From the NCBI RefSeq assembly GCF_011008945.1, contig NZ_WYCT01000012.1, positions 1 to 47,001 on the forward strand: DNA of 47,001 nucleotides, in the 5' to 3' direction. Both the position numbers and the translations under genes were made by a program. The DNA is from Streptomyces harenosi. Lineage in GTDB: Bacteria; Actinomycetota; Actinomycetes; Streptomycetales; Streptomycetaceae. The notes beneath the pieces were generated by a model. The model did no database searches and had not been told where the DNA came from. It worked only from the letters and a program-made list of their open reading frames with translations. This document shows, piece by piece, positions 1 through 8,290 of this stretch (position 1 is the stretch's first letter; every line of letters begins with the position of its first letter).

Positions 1-2
1 CT

Positions 3-74
3 CCGGCCCCGGTCCCGGTCCCCGACCCCGACTTCCGGCTCCCGCCGCAGGGGCCGCAGTTCATCGGGCGCTGA
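3..74 (+). CDS. 3' end of an unidentified protein (partial)
   Basis: An open frame enters from the left edge and stops at TGA 72-74. Its last residues are proline-rich and end in PPQGPQFIGR. Codons in this frame keep G or C in third position, as real Streptomyces genes do, and a strong hairpin follows 10 bases after the stop, so this is very probably the tail of a rightward gene that converges on the ter operon. The fragment is too short to assign a family. By position it could be another ter-cluster protein, but that is a guess. Confidence 0.5.
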   Translation, partial: PAPVPVPDPDFRLPPQGPQFIGR

Positions 75-84
75 GCAGCGCCGG

Positions 85-138
85 CGGGCAGCCCCGGGGC
101 GGACACCGCCGCCCGGCGGGGCGCCCCGGGGCTGCCCG
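85..138. terminator. Bidirectional terminator hairpin between convergent genes
   Basis: Perfect 17-bp arms at 85-101 and 122-138 enclose a 20-base loop. It lies between the rightward partial gene ending at 74 and the leftward ter operon ending at 199, so it can serve both. A second, weaker GGCGGGCC/GGCCCGCC stem follows at about 145-175. Confidence 0.75.
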
Positions 139-198
139 GCGGCACGGCGGGCCCCCGGGGCGCGGGCGGCCCGCCGGGACGGCTTACGCCGTGCGGGC

Positions 199-936
199 TC
201 AGCGCTGCACCTTCGTCTTGTAGCCCCGGCCCCACTGGAGCCCCCACCCGTACAGCCGGTCCAGCTCGCCCTGGAAGCCGTAGACGAACTTCACCTCGCG
301 GCGGACGACGATCTCGCCCTTGACGTTCTCGATCATGACGACGGCGCAGGAGCGGGCCTGCGGCTGCCGTTCGTCGATGCCTATCTCGATGCGGGGGCCG
401 TTGCTCGGGTAGAGCGTGACGATGGCGTGCGTACGGTCGAAGGCGGGCGTCTGGTCGTAGATGTAGGCGAAGACGAGGAGCCGTTTGATGGCGTCCCGGT
501 GGTCGAGGTTGACGTAGATCGTCTCACCGGTCCCCGAGCCGAACCGGTCGTCACCGCTGAGCTTCACGTACGGCGGCGCGTTGACGTCGCCGAAGTAGCC
601 GCCGAGCGGCTGGACGACGCCCTTGGAGCCGTCCTGGAGCTCGTAGAGGCAGCCGAGGTCGAGGTCGACGTCGACCATGCTCTGGCTGTGGCCGAGGACC
701 TGGGGCGGCTTCAGCGCCTTGAGGGGGTGGCGCAGCAGGCTCTCGCGCGGGGAACCGGTGAAGTCGGAGGTCCGCATCCGCCAGGCCAGGTTGATGCGCA
801 GATGACCGGTGGCCGCGCCCTGTCTGGTCAGGGAGACCTGGCCGTGCCGTTTGGTCAGTTCGATGGCGGTGGTGGCCGCGCTGCCCGAGTCGAACTCGTT
901 CCCGCGACCGCGCCACAGCCCGTCCAGAAAGCCCAT
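199..936 (-). CDS. TerA-like tellurium-resistance/stress protein
   Basis: A 245-residue cytosolic protein. The core from about residue 85 contains VDLDLGCLYEL followed by a run GYFGDVNAPPYVKL and a C-terminal beta-rich segment, which resembles TerA/TerD stress proteins. These bind calcium and associate with TerC-type membrane proteins; the biochemical role of the system is not settled. I start at the ATG of MGFLDGLWRG and not the GTG four codons upstream, because the shorter form leaves the purine-rich AAGGTGG ribosome-binding stretch free and matches the usual start of this family. It is the last gene of the leftward ter series (two TerD, DUF475, this one), separated from the membrane protein by 216 bases with two hairpins, so it may have its own promoter. 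Confidence 0.75.
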   Translation of the reverse strand: MGFLDGLWRGRGNEFDSGSAATTAIELTKRHGQVSLTRQGAATGHLRINLAWRMRTSDFTGSPRESLLRHPLKALKPPQVLGHSQSMVDVDLDLGCLYELQDGSKGVVQPLGGYFGDVNAPPYVKLSGDDRFGSGTGETIYVNLDHRDAIKRLLVFAYIYDQTPAFDRTHAIVTLYPSNGPRIEIGIDERQPQARSCAVVMIENVKGEIVVRREVKFVYGFQGELDRLYGWGLQWGRGYKTKVQR

Positions 937-1029
937 GTCCCGCCCCACCTTCGCCAGAATCGCGGGCCGGCGGCCCGCGTGCCCTTCGTGTGTGTCCGGG
1001 GCGGCGCGCCCCGCGGCCCCGGACGCCGA

Positions 1030-1135
1030 CGGGGCGGCCGGCGAGGAGTCGTCCTCGACGGCCGCCCCGCACAGAGCGTTCCCTCACCCGGGCCCGGTTC
1101 ACACCGGCGGCCCCGGCTCACCGGGGGTGAACCGG
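1030..1135 (-). terminator. Paired hairpins downstream of the DUF475/TerC-like gene
   Basis: Two stems follow the leftward membrane-protein gene. The first has outer arms CCGGTTCAC/GTGAACCGG at 1094-1102 and 1127-1135 with an inner CCCCGG/CCGGGG stem. The second has arms CGGGGCGGCC/GGCCGCCCCG at 1030-1039 and 1060-1069 with an inner GAGGA/TCCTC. No T-run follows, as is common in Streptomyces terminators. Confidence 0.6.
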
Positions 1136-1152
1136 TCCCGGACGCCTCGGTC

Positions 1153-2295
1153 TCACACTCCGGAGGAGACCTCCGGCTTCTCCCCGGAGCCGGCCGCCTC
1201 GGCCCGCGCGAGCGCGCGGTTGCGGCGCACGGAGGACCAGAAGGAGGCACCGATCAGGACGACGCCGATGAGGCCGGTGATGAACTCGTTGATCTCGTAC
1301 TGGATGGTGACCAGCAGGACGAGGGCGAGGGCGCCGATGGCGTAGTGGGCGCCGTGCTCCAGGTAGACGTAGTCGTCCAGGGTGCCCTCGCGGACCAGGT
1401 AGACGGTGAGCGACCGGACGTACATGGCGCCGATGCCCAGGCCGAGCGCCATGAGCACGATGTCGTTGGTGATGGCGAAGGCGCCGATCACGCCGTCGAA
1501 GGAGAAGGACGCGTCCAGGACCTCCAGGTAGAGGAACATGAAGAACGCGGCCTTGCCGGCCAGGACGACCGCCGACTTGGGCTTGCCCTCGCGGGCGGCC
1601 TTCTCCTCGGCCTCGTGCTCGCGCTCCTCCTCCTCTTCGAGCTTGTCCTCGAAGAAGCCGGAGAGACCGCCGACGATCATGTAGGTGATCAGGCCGGCGA
1701 TGCCGGACAGCAGGACCGTCTCCGCCTTGTCGACGTGGGCGCCGCCGTGCTGGTGGGCGTGGGCGCCGAAGGTCATCGCGGAGACGAGCAGCACGATCAG
1801 GGCGATGCAGACCGACAGCATGTCGACCTTGCCCAGCTTGGCCAGCGGGCGCTCCAGCCAGCCCAGCCACTTGATGTCCCGGTCCTCGAAGATGAAGTCC
1901 AGGAAGATCATCAGCAGGAACATGCCGCCGAAGGCGGCGATCGCCGGGTGGGCGTCGGTGACCAGTTCCTGGTAGCGGTCCTTGTCGGTGAGCGCGAGGT
2001 CCACGGCCTCGATCGGGCCGAGCTGCGCGCTGAGCGCGACGATCACGACGGGGAAGACCAGCCGCATGCCGAAGACGGCGATCAGGATGCCGATCGTGAG
2101 GAAGATCTTCTGCCAGAAGGCATTCATCTTCTTCAGGATTCCGGCGTTGACGACCGCGTTGTCGAAGGACAGCGAGATCTCGAGGACGGAGAGGATGGCC
2201 ACGACACCGAAGGCGGCCCACCCCCCGTACAAGACCGCCGCGACAAGGCCGAGCGCGGTGACCGCGAACGACCAGCCGAAGGTTTTCAGAACCAC
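1153..2295 (-). CDS. DUF475/TerC-like integral membrane protein
   Basis: A 380-residue polytopic membrane protein of the TerC/DUF475 type. The signature SLSFDNAVVNAGIL (about 41-54) and its internal echo SFSFDGVIGAF (C-terminal half) are the paired acidic motifs typical of TerC-like proteins, which are thought to move metal ions or couple metal homeostasis to exported proteins. There are about nine hydrophobic segments. Two odd cytosolic or external insertions are visible: a histidine-rich loop with H179, H181, H183 and H187, and an almost pure Glu/Arg/Lys stretch at about 218-238. The neighbours are two TerD genes upstream (57-base gap) and a TerA-like gene downstream, so it is the membrane partner of a ter module. 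The specific ion is unknown. Confidence 0.88.
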   Translation of the reverse strand: MVLKTFGWSFAVTALGLVAAVLYGGWAAFGVVAILSVLEISLSFDNAVVNAGILKKMNAFWQKIFLTIGILIAVFGMRLVFPVVIVALSAQLGPIEAVDLALTDKDRYQELVTDAHPAIAAFGGMFLLMIFLDFIFEDRDIKWLGWLERPLAKLGKVDMLSVCIALIVLLVSAMTFGAHAHQHGGAHVDKAETVLLSGIAGLITYMIVGGLSGFFEDKLEEEEEREHEAEEKAAREGKPKSAVVLAGKAAFFMFLYLEVLDASFSFDGVIGAFAITNDIVLMALGLGIGAMYVRSLTVYLVREGTLDDYVYLEHGAHYAIGALALVLLVTIQYEINEFITGLIGVVLIGASFWSSVRRNRALARAEAAGSGEKPEVSSGV

Positions 2296-2352
2296 TGGCT
2301 ACCCAATCCCTTGTGTACGGGCCTACGGGCCTCCCCCGCGCCGTACCCGGCT

Positions 2353-2928
2353 TTACGAAACGTTGACTCCGAAGTCTAGAGCGATGCCTCGCAGGCCGGA
2401 CGCGTACCCCTGTCCCACGGCCCGGAACTTCCATTCGCCCTGGCGGCGGTAGAGCTCGCCGAAGATCATCGCGGTCTCGGTGGAGGCGTCCTCGCTGAGG
2501 TCGTAGCGGGCGAGCTCCCGGCCGTCGGCCTGGTCGACGACCCGGATGAAGGCGTTGGCGACCTGCCCGAAGGTCTGCCCGCGCTCGTCGGCCATATGGA
2601 TGGAGACCGGGAAGACGATCCGGTCGCACCGGTCGGGCACCCGGGACAGGTCGACCAGGATCGACTCGTCGTCGCCGTCGCCCTCGCCGGTGAGGTTGTC
2701 GCCCGTGTGCTCGACGGAGCCGTCCGGGCTGGTGAGCTGGTTGTAGAAGACGAACCACTCGTCGCCCAGCACCCGGCCGCCGCCGCAGACCAGGACGCTG
2801 GCGTCCAGGTCGAAGGGGGCTCCGGTGGTGGAGCGCGCGTCCCAGCCGAGGCCGACCATCACCCGGGTGAGGTCCGGCGCGGCCTTGGACAGGGAGACGT
2901 TGCCCCCCTTGGCAAGCGTGACGCCCAT
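2353..2928 (-). CDS. terD: TerD family stress protein (copy 1)
   Basis: A 191-residue TerD protein. It shows the family start [15 protein letters not shown], the LGWD motif, the DLDASVL motif and the acidic calcium-binding region [18 protein letters not shown], followed by [13 protein letters not shown] and the C-terminal YASGLRGIA. TerD proteins are soluble, bind calcium, and are induced in tellurite, oxidative or membrane stress; in Streptomyces they also affect differentiation. It is a close paralogue of the neighbouring gene at 3031-3606 (same length, same motifs in the same order), so the pair arose by tandem duplication. The 102-base gap between the two copies leaves room for a separate promoter or processing site. 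Confidence 0.93.
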   Translation of the reverse strand: MGVTLAKGGNVSLSKAAPDLTRVMVGLGWDARSTTGAPFDLDASVLVCGGGRVLGDEWFVFYNQLTSPDGSVEHTGDNLTGEGDGDDESILVDLSRVPDRCDRIVFPVSIHMADERGQTFGQVANAFIRVVDQADGRELARYDLSEDASTETAMIFGELYRRQGEWKFRAVGQGYASGLRGIALDFGVNVS

Positions 2929-3030
2929 GTCTGCTCTCCCTCCCCGTGCGCTGCTTCCTGGGTTTCCTGCGCGTCCGGCGCCGCACGCAAACGCGCGCGG
3001 CGCCGGACGGTCGGGCGGGCGGACCGGACG

Positions 3031-3606
3031 TCAGACGTTGACGCCGAAGTCCTGGGCGATGCCGCGCAGGCCGGAGGCGTAGCCCTGGCCGATGGCGCGG
3101 AACTTCCACTCGGCGCCGTGGCGGTAGAGCTCGCCGAAGACCATGGCGGTCTCCGTGGAGGCGTCCTCGCTGAGGTCGTAGCGGGCGATCTCGGCGCCGC
3201 CGGCCTGGTTCACGACGCGGATGAAGGCGTTGCGGACCTGGCCGAAGGACTGCTGGCGGTTCTCGGCGTCGTAGATGGAGACCGGGAAGACGATCTTCTC
3301 GACGTCGGCCGGGACCGCCGCGAGGTCGACCTTGATCTGCTCGTCGTCGCCCTCGCCCTCACCGGTGAGGTTGTCGCCGGTGTGCTCCACGGAGCCGTCC
3401 GGGCTCTTGAGGTTGTTGAAGAAGACGAAGTGCTGGTCGCTGGCGACCTTGCCGGCGCTGTTCAGCAGCAGCGCGCTCGCGTCGAGGTCGAAGTCGGTGC
3501 CGGTCGTGGTGCGGACGTCCCACCCCAGACCGACGATGACCGCGGTCAGGCCGGGGGCCTCCTTGGTCAGCGATACGTTGCCGCCCTTGCTGAGGCTGAC
3601 TCCCAC
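3031..3606 (-). CDS. terD: TerD family stress protein (copy 2)
   Basis: A 191-residue TerD protein, the first gene of the leftward ter series. Motifs are [15 protein letters not shown] at the start, [18 protein letters not shown], the calcium-site stretch [18 protein letters not shown], and [16 protein letters not shown] at the end. The ribosome-binding sequence GGGAGGA lies just upstream of the ATG. Compared with copy 1 the acidic site ends GEGEGDDE where copy 1 has GEGDGDDE. A likely promoter lies in the 112 bases between this gene and the peroxiredoxin stop. Confidence 0.93.
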   Translation of the reverse strand: MGVSLSKGGNVSLTKEAPGLTAVIVGLGWDVRTTTGTDFDLDASALLLNSAGKVASDQHFVFFNNLKSPDGSVEHTGDNLTGEGEGDDEQIKVDLAAVPADVEKIVFPVSIYDAENRQQSFGQVRNAFIRVVNQAGGAEIARYDLSEDASTETAMVFGELYRHGAEWKFRAIGQGYASGLRGIAQDFGVNV

Positions 3607-3657
3607 GAGTCCTCCCTTGGTTCCGGGGCGGGAAGCCCCTGAGTTGCGTCGAATACC

Positions 3658-3677
3658 GGATCAACGAGTCGATCCTA
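3658..3677 (-). promoter_or_regulatory. Candidate ter promoter -10 within a GGATC/GATCC dyad
   Basis: Reading leftward, TAGGAT (positions 3677-3672) fits a Streptomyces -10 box and overlaps an inverted repeat GGATC/GATCC (3658-3662 and 3671-3675, 8-base spacer). It lies 66-71 bases before the terD start. No good -35 box is seen 17-19 bases upstream, so an alternative sigma factor or a weak promoter is possible. Confidence 0.35.
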
Positions 3678-3718
3678 GTGACGGGTTCCCGCCCCCCGCA
3701 GTCCCTGCGGTCCGTGGA

Positions 3719-4177
3719 TCACAGGGTGTCGAGCGCCTTCACGTACGCGTTCAGGTCACGCGCGTCCGGCAGAGCGTTGACGACGCTCCAGCGGACGACG
3801 CCCTCCTTGTCGATGATGAAGGTGCCGCGGACGGCGCAGCCCTTGTCCTCGTCGAAGACGCCGTAGGCGCGCGAGACGTTGCCGTGCGGCCAGAAGTCGC
3901 TGAGCAGCGGGTACTCCAGCCCCTCCTGCTCGGCGAAGACGCGCAGGGTGTGGATGGAGTCGTTGGAGACGGCGAGCACCTGCGTGTCGCGGTCGGCGAA
4001 CCGCGGCAGGTTGTCCCGCACCTCGCACAGTTCACCCGTGCACACGCCGGTGAACGCGAAGGGGTAGAAGAGCAGCACCACGTTCTTGTCGCCGCGGAAG
4101 TCGGACAGCTTCACGGTCGCGCCGTGGTTGTCCTTGAGCTCGAAGTCGGGGGCCTTGTCGCCGACCTGGATGGCCAT
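3719..4177 (-). CDS. AhpE-like peroxiredoxin
   Basis: A 152-residue thioredoxin-fold peroxidase that reduces peroxides through a reactive cysteine. The start [14 protein letters not shown] and the active-site stretch [15 protein letters not shown] place it near AhpE, with the peroxidatic residue C46. A second cysteine, C51, lies exactly five residues on, the spacing of the resolving cysteine in PrxQ/BCP enzymes and absent from classical one-cysteine AhpE. The reading frame could open 14 codons earlier, but the inner ATG gives the normal family N-terminus. It sits between the DUF3052 gene and the ter operon, all leftward, which fits a stress-defence neighbourhood. Confidence 0.9.
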   Translation of the reverse strand: MAIQVGDKAPDFELKDNHGATVKLSDFRGDKNVVLLFYPFAFTGVCTGELCEVRDNLPRFADRDTQVLAVSNDSIHTLRVFAEQEGLEYPLLSDFWPHGNVSRAYGVFDEDKGCAVRGTFIIDKEGVVRWSVVNALPDARDLNAYVKALDTL

Positions 4178-4245
4178 CGCCGTGTTGATCCCTTCGTCAG
4201 GAGCGTTCGCTGGGAACACCCTACGCAGGGACCGCCACCGGCCGG

Positions 4246-4275
4246 CGGACGGGCCGATCGTCGTCGGCCCGTCCG
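4246..4275 (-). terminator. Terminator hairpin after the DUF3052 gene
   Basis: Arms GGACGGGCCGA (4247-4257) and TCGGCCCGTCC (4264-4274), extended by one more pair, enclose a 6-base loop. It lies 22 bases after the DUF3052 stop and 68 bases before the peroxiredoxin start. Confidence 0.65.
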
Positions 4276-4297
4276 GTGCTGGACGGACGGCGTCGGG

Positions 4298-4735
4298 CTA
4301 CCGCTTGGACTTGGCGGCCTTCGGGGTCGCCAGCCGGCTGCCGCTCCAGTCCTTGCCGACGCTGACGCTCTTGGACGCCGTCAGCCCCGCCGTGGTCGCG
4401 GCTTCCGAGATGTCGCTCGGCTCCACGTAGCCCGCACGGCCGGTCTTCGGCGTGAGGAGCAGGATCGCCCCGCCTTCCTCGATGTACGTGGTGGCATCCA
4501 CCAGCGCATCCGTCAGGTCGCCGTCGTCATCACGGAACCACAGCACAACGGCGTCGGCCACGTCGTCGTAGTCCTCGTCCATCAGGTCGCCCTCGATGGC
4601 TTCCTCGATGGCTTCACGGAGCTCCTGGTCCACGTCGTCGTCGTAGCCGATCTCCTGGACCACCTGCCCGGGCTGGAACCCCAGCCTGGCGGCAGGGTTC
4701 GTCCGCTCCTCCGCGTGGTCCGCGGTCGCGCTCAC
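4298..4735 (-). CDS. DUF3052 domain-containing protein
   Basis: A 145-residue acidic cytosolic protein matching the actinobacterial DUF3052 family in length and motifs (ARLGFQPGQVVQEIGYDDDVD, VLWFRDDDGDLTDAL, GLTASKSVSVGKDWSGSRL). Function is unknown. The start is GTG at 4735: an ideal AGGAGG lies six bases upstream, whereas the in-frame ATG six codons earlier would overlap that site. It is divergent from aceE across a 373-base leader-rich interval, an arrangement I remember as conserved in streptomycetes. Confidence 0.88.
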   Translation of the reverse strand: MSATADHAEERTNPAARLGFQPGQVVQEIGYDDDVDQELREAIEEAIEGDLMDEDYDDVADAVVLWFRDDDGDLTDALVDATTYIEEGGAILLLTPKTGRAGYVEPSDISEAATTAGLTASKSVSVGKDWSGSRLATPKAAKSKR

Positions 4736-5108
4736 GGGTTGCCTCCTGATCATGTCTTGGTGAGTATCTCAGCCACGCGCGTGCGCGAAGCATTGGCCGT
4801 AGTCCACACGGGCGGGACGGATCGCGCAAGTACCCGGCCGTCCAGACCGCCGAAACGGTGACGATCCTGGCCGTGTCACCGCAACTTCAGGCACACCGCC
4901 ACGGGCCGAGGTGACGTACACCACACCTTTCTGCCCTGTTTGCGCGCATGGGAACCATCCATGGGTACGAGATCCGAATGAGTGTGTCATGCCGGACGGG
5001 CCCCATTGGTTACCTCTCGGTACAGATGACGTGTGCCTCCCCCGAGGTACACGATGGGGATCGGCGCAGGCATACCGAACAGTGGCCCTCCGACAGGTAA
5101 GGAACAGC
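4736..5108 (+). promoter_or_regulatory. Long aceE leader with alternative hairpins
   Basis: This 373-base gap separates DUF3052 and aceE. Near aceE it holds a dyad GTGTGCCTC (5031-5039) / GAGGTACAC (5044-5052), one mismatch, loop of four C. TACCTC at 5011-5016 can pair with the same right arm (5044-5049), so two mutually exclusive folds exist. At 5072-5081 there is ATACCGAACA, close to an element found in the sugar island at 34452. The AGGTAAGGAAC ribosome-binding stretch (5094-5104) follows. Local codon-like GC drops here, so the region looks regulatory and not coding. Confidence 0.5.
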
Positions 5109-7856
5109 GTGGCTTCCGCATCCGATCGCAACCCGATCATCATTGGCGGCCTTCCGAGCCAGGTCCCTGACTTCGATCCCGAGGAAACCCGGGAGTGGCT
5201 CGACTCCCTCGACGCGGCCGTGGACGAGCGCGGGCGCGAGCGGGCCCGTTACCTGATGCTGCGGCTGATCGAGCGGGCCCGGGAGAAGCGCGTGGCCGTG
5301 CCCGAGATGCGCAGCACGGACTACGTCAACACCATCGCCACCCGGGACGAGCCGTTCTTCCCCGGCAACGAGGAGATAGAGCGCAAGATCCTCAACGCCA
5401 CCCGCTGGAACGCGGCCGTGATGGTCTCGCGCGCGCAGCGGCCGGGCATCGGTGTCGGCGGCCACATCGCCACCTTCGCCTCCTCCGCCTCGCTGTACGA
5501 CGTCGGCTTCAACCACTTCTTCCGCGGCAAGGACGGGGGCGACGGCGGCGACCAGATCTTCTTCCAGGGCCACGCCTCGCCGGGCATCTACGCGCGCGCG
5601 TACCTGCTGGACCGGCTCGGCGAGCGGCACCTGGACGGCTTCCGCCAGGAGAAGTCCAAGGCGCCCTACGCGCTGTCGTCGTACCCGCACCCGCGCTCCA
5701 TGCCGGACTTCTGGGAGTTCCCCACCGTCTCGATGGGCCTCGGCCCCATCGGCGCGATCTACCAGGCGCGCATGAACCGGTACCTGCACGCGCGCGGGAT
5801 CGCGGACACCTCGCGCTCGCACGTGTGGGCGTTCCTCGGCGACGGCGAGATGGACGAGCCGGAGTCGCTCGGCCAGCTCACCCTGGCCGCCCGCGAGGGC
5901 CTGGACAACCTGACCTTCGTCGTCAACTGCAACCTGCAGCGGCTCGACGGCCCGGTCCGCGGCAACGGCAAGATCATCCAGGAGCTGGAGTCGGTCTTCC
6001 GGGGCGCCGGCTGGAACGTGATCAAGCTGATCTGGGACCGCACCTGGGACCCGCTGCTGGCGCAGGACCGCGACGGCATCCTGGTCAACAAGATGAACAC
6101 GACGCCGGACGGCCAGTTCCAGACGTACGCCACCGAGTCCGGCGCCTACATCCGCGACCACTTCTTCGGCGACGACCAGCGGCTGCGCGCGATGGTCGAG
6201 AACATGACCGACGACCAGATCCTCCACCTGGGCCGCGGCGGTCACGACCACCGCAAGATCTACGCGGCGTACAAGGCTGCGGTCGAGCACAAGGGCCAGC
6301 CGACGGTCATCCTCGCCAAGACGGTCAAGGGCTGGACGCTCGGACCCAACTTCGAGGGCCGCAACGCCACCCACCAGATGAAGAAGCTGACGGTCGACGA
6401 CCTCAAGCGCTTCCGCGACCGCCTGCACCTGCCGATCTCCGACAAGGAGCTGGAGTCCGGCCTGCCGCCGTACTACCACCCGGGCCGGGACTCGGAGGAG
6501 ATCCAGTACATGCACGACCGCCGCAAGAGCCTCGGCGGCTACGTGCCCACCCGCGTGGTGCGCGCCAAGCCGCTGACGCTCCCCGGCGACGCGACGTACG
6601 CGACCGTGAAGAAGGGCTCGGGCCAGCAGTCCATCGCCACCACGATGGCCTTCGTCCGGCTGCTGAAGGACCTCATGCGGGACAAGGAGATCGGCAAGCG
6701 GTTCGTGCTGATCGCGCCCGACGAGTACCGCACCTTCGGCATGGACTCCTTCTTCCCGAGCGCGAAGATCTACAACCCGCTGGGCCAGCAGTACGAGGCG
6801 GTGGACCGCGACCTCCTGCTCGCCTACAAGGAGGCCCCCAACGGCCAGATGCTGCACGACGGCATCTCGGAGGCGGGCTGCACGGCCTCCCTGATCGCCG
6901 CGGGCTCGTCCTACGCGACGCACGGCGAACCGCTCATCCCGGTGTACGTCTTCTACTCGATGTTCGGTTTCCAGCGCACCGGTGACCAGTTCTGGCAGAT
7001 GGCGGACCAGCTGGCGCGCGGTTTCGTCCTGGGCGCGACCGCGGGCCGCACCACGCTCACCGGTGAGGGCCTCCAGCACGCCGACGGGCACTCGCAGTTG
7101 CTGGCGTCCACCAATCCCGCCTGCGTGGCGTACGACCCGGCCTTCGCGTTCGAGATCGCGCACATCGTGCAGGACGGCCTGCGCCGGATGTACGGCAGTT
7201 CCCCGGACCACCCGCACGGCGAGGACGTCTTCTACTACCTCACCGTGTACAACGAGCCGATCCAGCATCCGGCCGAGCCGGAGAACGTGGACGTCGAGGG
7301 CATCCTGAAGGGCATCTACCGCTTCAGCGAGGGCACCTCGGGGGAGATGCCGGCGCAGATCATGGCGTCCGGCGTGGCGCTCCCCTGGGCCCTGGAGGCC
7401 CAGCAGATCCTCGCCGAGGACTGGAACGTGCGTGCCGACGTGTGGTCGGCGACCTCCTGGAACGAGCTGCGGCGCGAGGCGGTGGCCTGCGAGGAGCACA
7501 ATCTGCTGCACCCGGAGGAGGAGCAGCGGGTGCCGTACGTGACGCGGAAGCTCAGCGGTGCCCAGGGTCCGTTCGTGGCCGTCTCCGACTGGATGCGTTC
7601 GGTTCCGGACCAGATCGCCCGCTGGGTGCCGGGGACGTACCAGTCCCTGGGCGCGGACGGCTTCGGCTTCGCCGACACCCGCGGGGCGGCGCGCCGCTTC
7701 TTCCACATCGACGCCCAGTCGATCGTGGTGGCGGTCCTGACGGAGCTGGCCCGGGAGGGGAAGGTCGACCGGTCGGTGCTGAAGCAGGCCATCGACCGCT
7801 ATCAGGTACTGGACGTGACGGCGGCCGATCCGGGGGCGGCCGGCGGCGACGCCTAG
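5109..7856 (+). CDS. aceE: Pyruvate dehydrogenase E1 component, homodimeric type
   Basis: A 915-residue thiamine-diphosphate enzyme that decarboxylates pyruvate and acetylates the lipoyl group of E2, feeding acetyl-CoA to the TCA cycle and to fatty-acid synthesis. Length matches AceE. The thiamine-diphosphate/metal motif begins [10 protein letters not shown] at residue 244 and continues to the Asn-rich [39 protein letters not shown] and the C-terminal [17 protein letters not shown] are standard AceE blocks. The start is GTG (VASASDRNP), preceded by AGGTAAGGAAC. The frame stays open 66 codons further upstream, but that stretch has poor third-position GC and a TTA codon and is not coding. No E2/E3 genes are adjacent. 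A strong hairpin follows 13 bases after the stop. Confidence 0.97.
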   Translation: MASASDRNPIIIGGLPSQVPDFDPEETREWLDSLDAAVDERGRERARYLMLRLIERAREKRVAVPEMRSTDYVNTIATRDEPFFPGNEEIERKILNATRWNAAVMVSRAQRPGIGVGGHIATFASSASLYDVGFNHFFRGKDGGDGGDQIFFQGHASPGIYARAYLLDRLGERHLDGFRQEKSKAPYALSSYPHPRSMPDFWEFPTVSMGLGPIGAIYQARMNRYLHARGIADTSRSHVWAFLGDGEMDEPESLGQLTLAAREGLDNLTFVVNCNLQRLDGPVRGNGKIIQELESVFRGAGWNVIKLIWDRTWDPLLAQDRDGILVNKMNTTPDGQFQTYATESGAYIRDHFFGDDQRLRAMVENMTDDQILHLGRGGHDHRKIYAAYKAAVEHKGQPTVILAKTVKGWTLGPNFEGRNATHQMKKLTVDDLKRFRDRLHLPISDKELESGLPPYYHPGRDSEEIQYMHDRRKSLGGYVPTRVVRAKPLTLPGDATYATVKKGSGQQSIATTMAFVRLLKDLMRDKEIGKRFVLIAPDEYRTFGMDSFFPSAKIYNPLGQQYEAVDRDLLLAYKEAPNGQMLHDGISEAGCTASLIAAGSSYATHGEPLIPVYVFYSMFGFQRTGDQFWQMADQLARGFVLGATAGRTTLTGEGLQHADGHSQLLASTNPACVAYDPAFAFEIAHIVQDGLRRMYGSSPDHPHGEDVFYYLTVYNEPIQHPAEPENVDVEGILKGIYRFSEGTSGEMPAQIMASGVALPWALEAQQILAEDWNVRADVWSATSWNELRREAVACEEHNLLHPEEEQRVPYVTRKLSGAQGPFVAVSDWMRSVPDQIARWVPGTYQSLGADGFGFADTRGAARRFFHIDAQSIVVAVLTELAREGKVDRSVLKQAIDRYQVLDVTAADPGAAGGDA

Positions 7857-7868
7857 GGATCGGGGCCG

Positions 7869-7898
7869 GGTGGGCGGTGGCCGGGGCCACCGCCCACC
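7869..7898 (+). terminator. aceE terminator
   Basis: Perfect 14-bp arms GGTGGGCGGTGGCC (7869-7882) and GGCCACCGCCCACC (7885-7898) with a 2-base loop, just after the aceE stop. Confidence 0.8.
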
Positions 7899-7914
7899 GC
7901 CGTGTCTCCGGCGG

Positions 7915-8290
7915 CCCGGTGCCACGGTGACCGCGCGGGGACGCGCGGCCCGGCGCCACGGTGACGCAACGGGCGGGCCACGGACCCCGGCGCTACGGAG
8001 ACCCCGAAGGGGTTCCGGCGCCACGGTGACCGCGAAGGCGGATCACGGGTCGCGGCGTTACGGCGCCCACGAAGACGGGCCACGGATTGCGACGCCACGG
8101 CGACCGCGACGGGCGGGTCATGGGTCCTGGCGCCACGGTGACCGCGACGGACGAGTCATGGGTTCCGGCGCCACGGTGACCACGACGGGCGGATTACGGG
8201 TCCCGGCGCCACAGCGACCGCGACGAACGAGTCATGGGTTCCGGCGCCACGGCGACCGCGACGGGCGCATCACGGGTCGCGGCGCCACCA
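7915..8290. repeat. Degenerate tandem array, about 11 units of 38 bp
   Basis: The core GGCGCCACGGTGACCGCGAC recurs head-to-tail. Its GCCAC (or GCTAC/GTTAC) starts fall at 7921, 7955, 7992, 8020, 8057, 8094, 8132, 8170, 8208, 8246 and 8284. Spacings are 34, 37, 28, 37, 37, 38, 38, 38, 38 and 38, so the right half is regular and the left half has decayed, one unit lacking about ten bases. Units end in a variable CGGGCGGGTCATGGGTTC-like part. The period is not a multiple of three, so no continuous repeat protein is encoded. It is not a CRISPR: there are no unique spacers of constant size. Confidence 0.85.

Noticed and set aside
427..2379. Long plus-strand open frame over the ter genes
   Set aside because: It is the antisense shadow of two clear minus-strand genes and is made of Val/Asp/Glu-rich low-complexity sequence.
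4911..5108. A 66-codon N-terminal extension of aceE with a zinc-finger-like C-x2-C...H pattern
   Set aside because: Third-position GC is low, a TTA codon is present, and the GTG at 5109 has a proper ribosome-binding site and gives the normal E1 N-terminus. The segment is leader DNA.
5010..8024. 1004-codon minus-strand open frame opposite aceE
   Set aside because: Antisense shadow caused by high GC; no recognisable domain and no ribosome-binding site.
7915..8290. CRISPR array
   Set aside because: Repeats are contiguous and degenerate, there are no unique spacers of constant size, and no cas genes are nearby.
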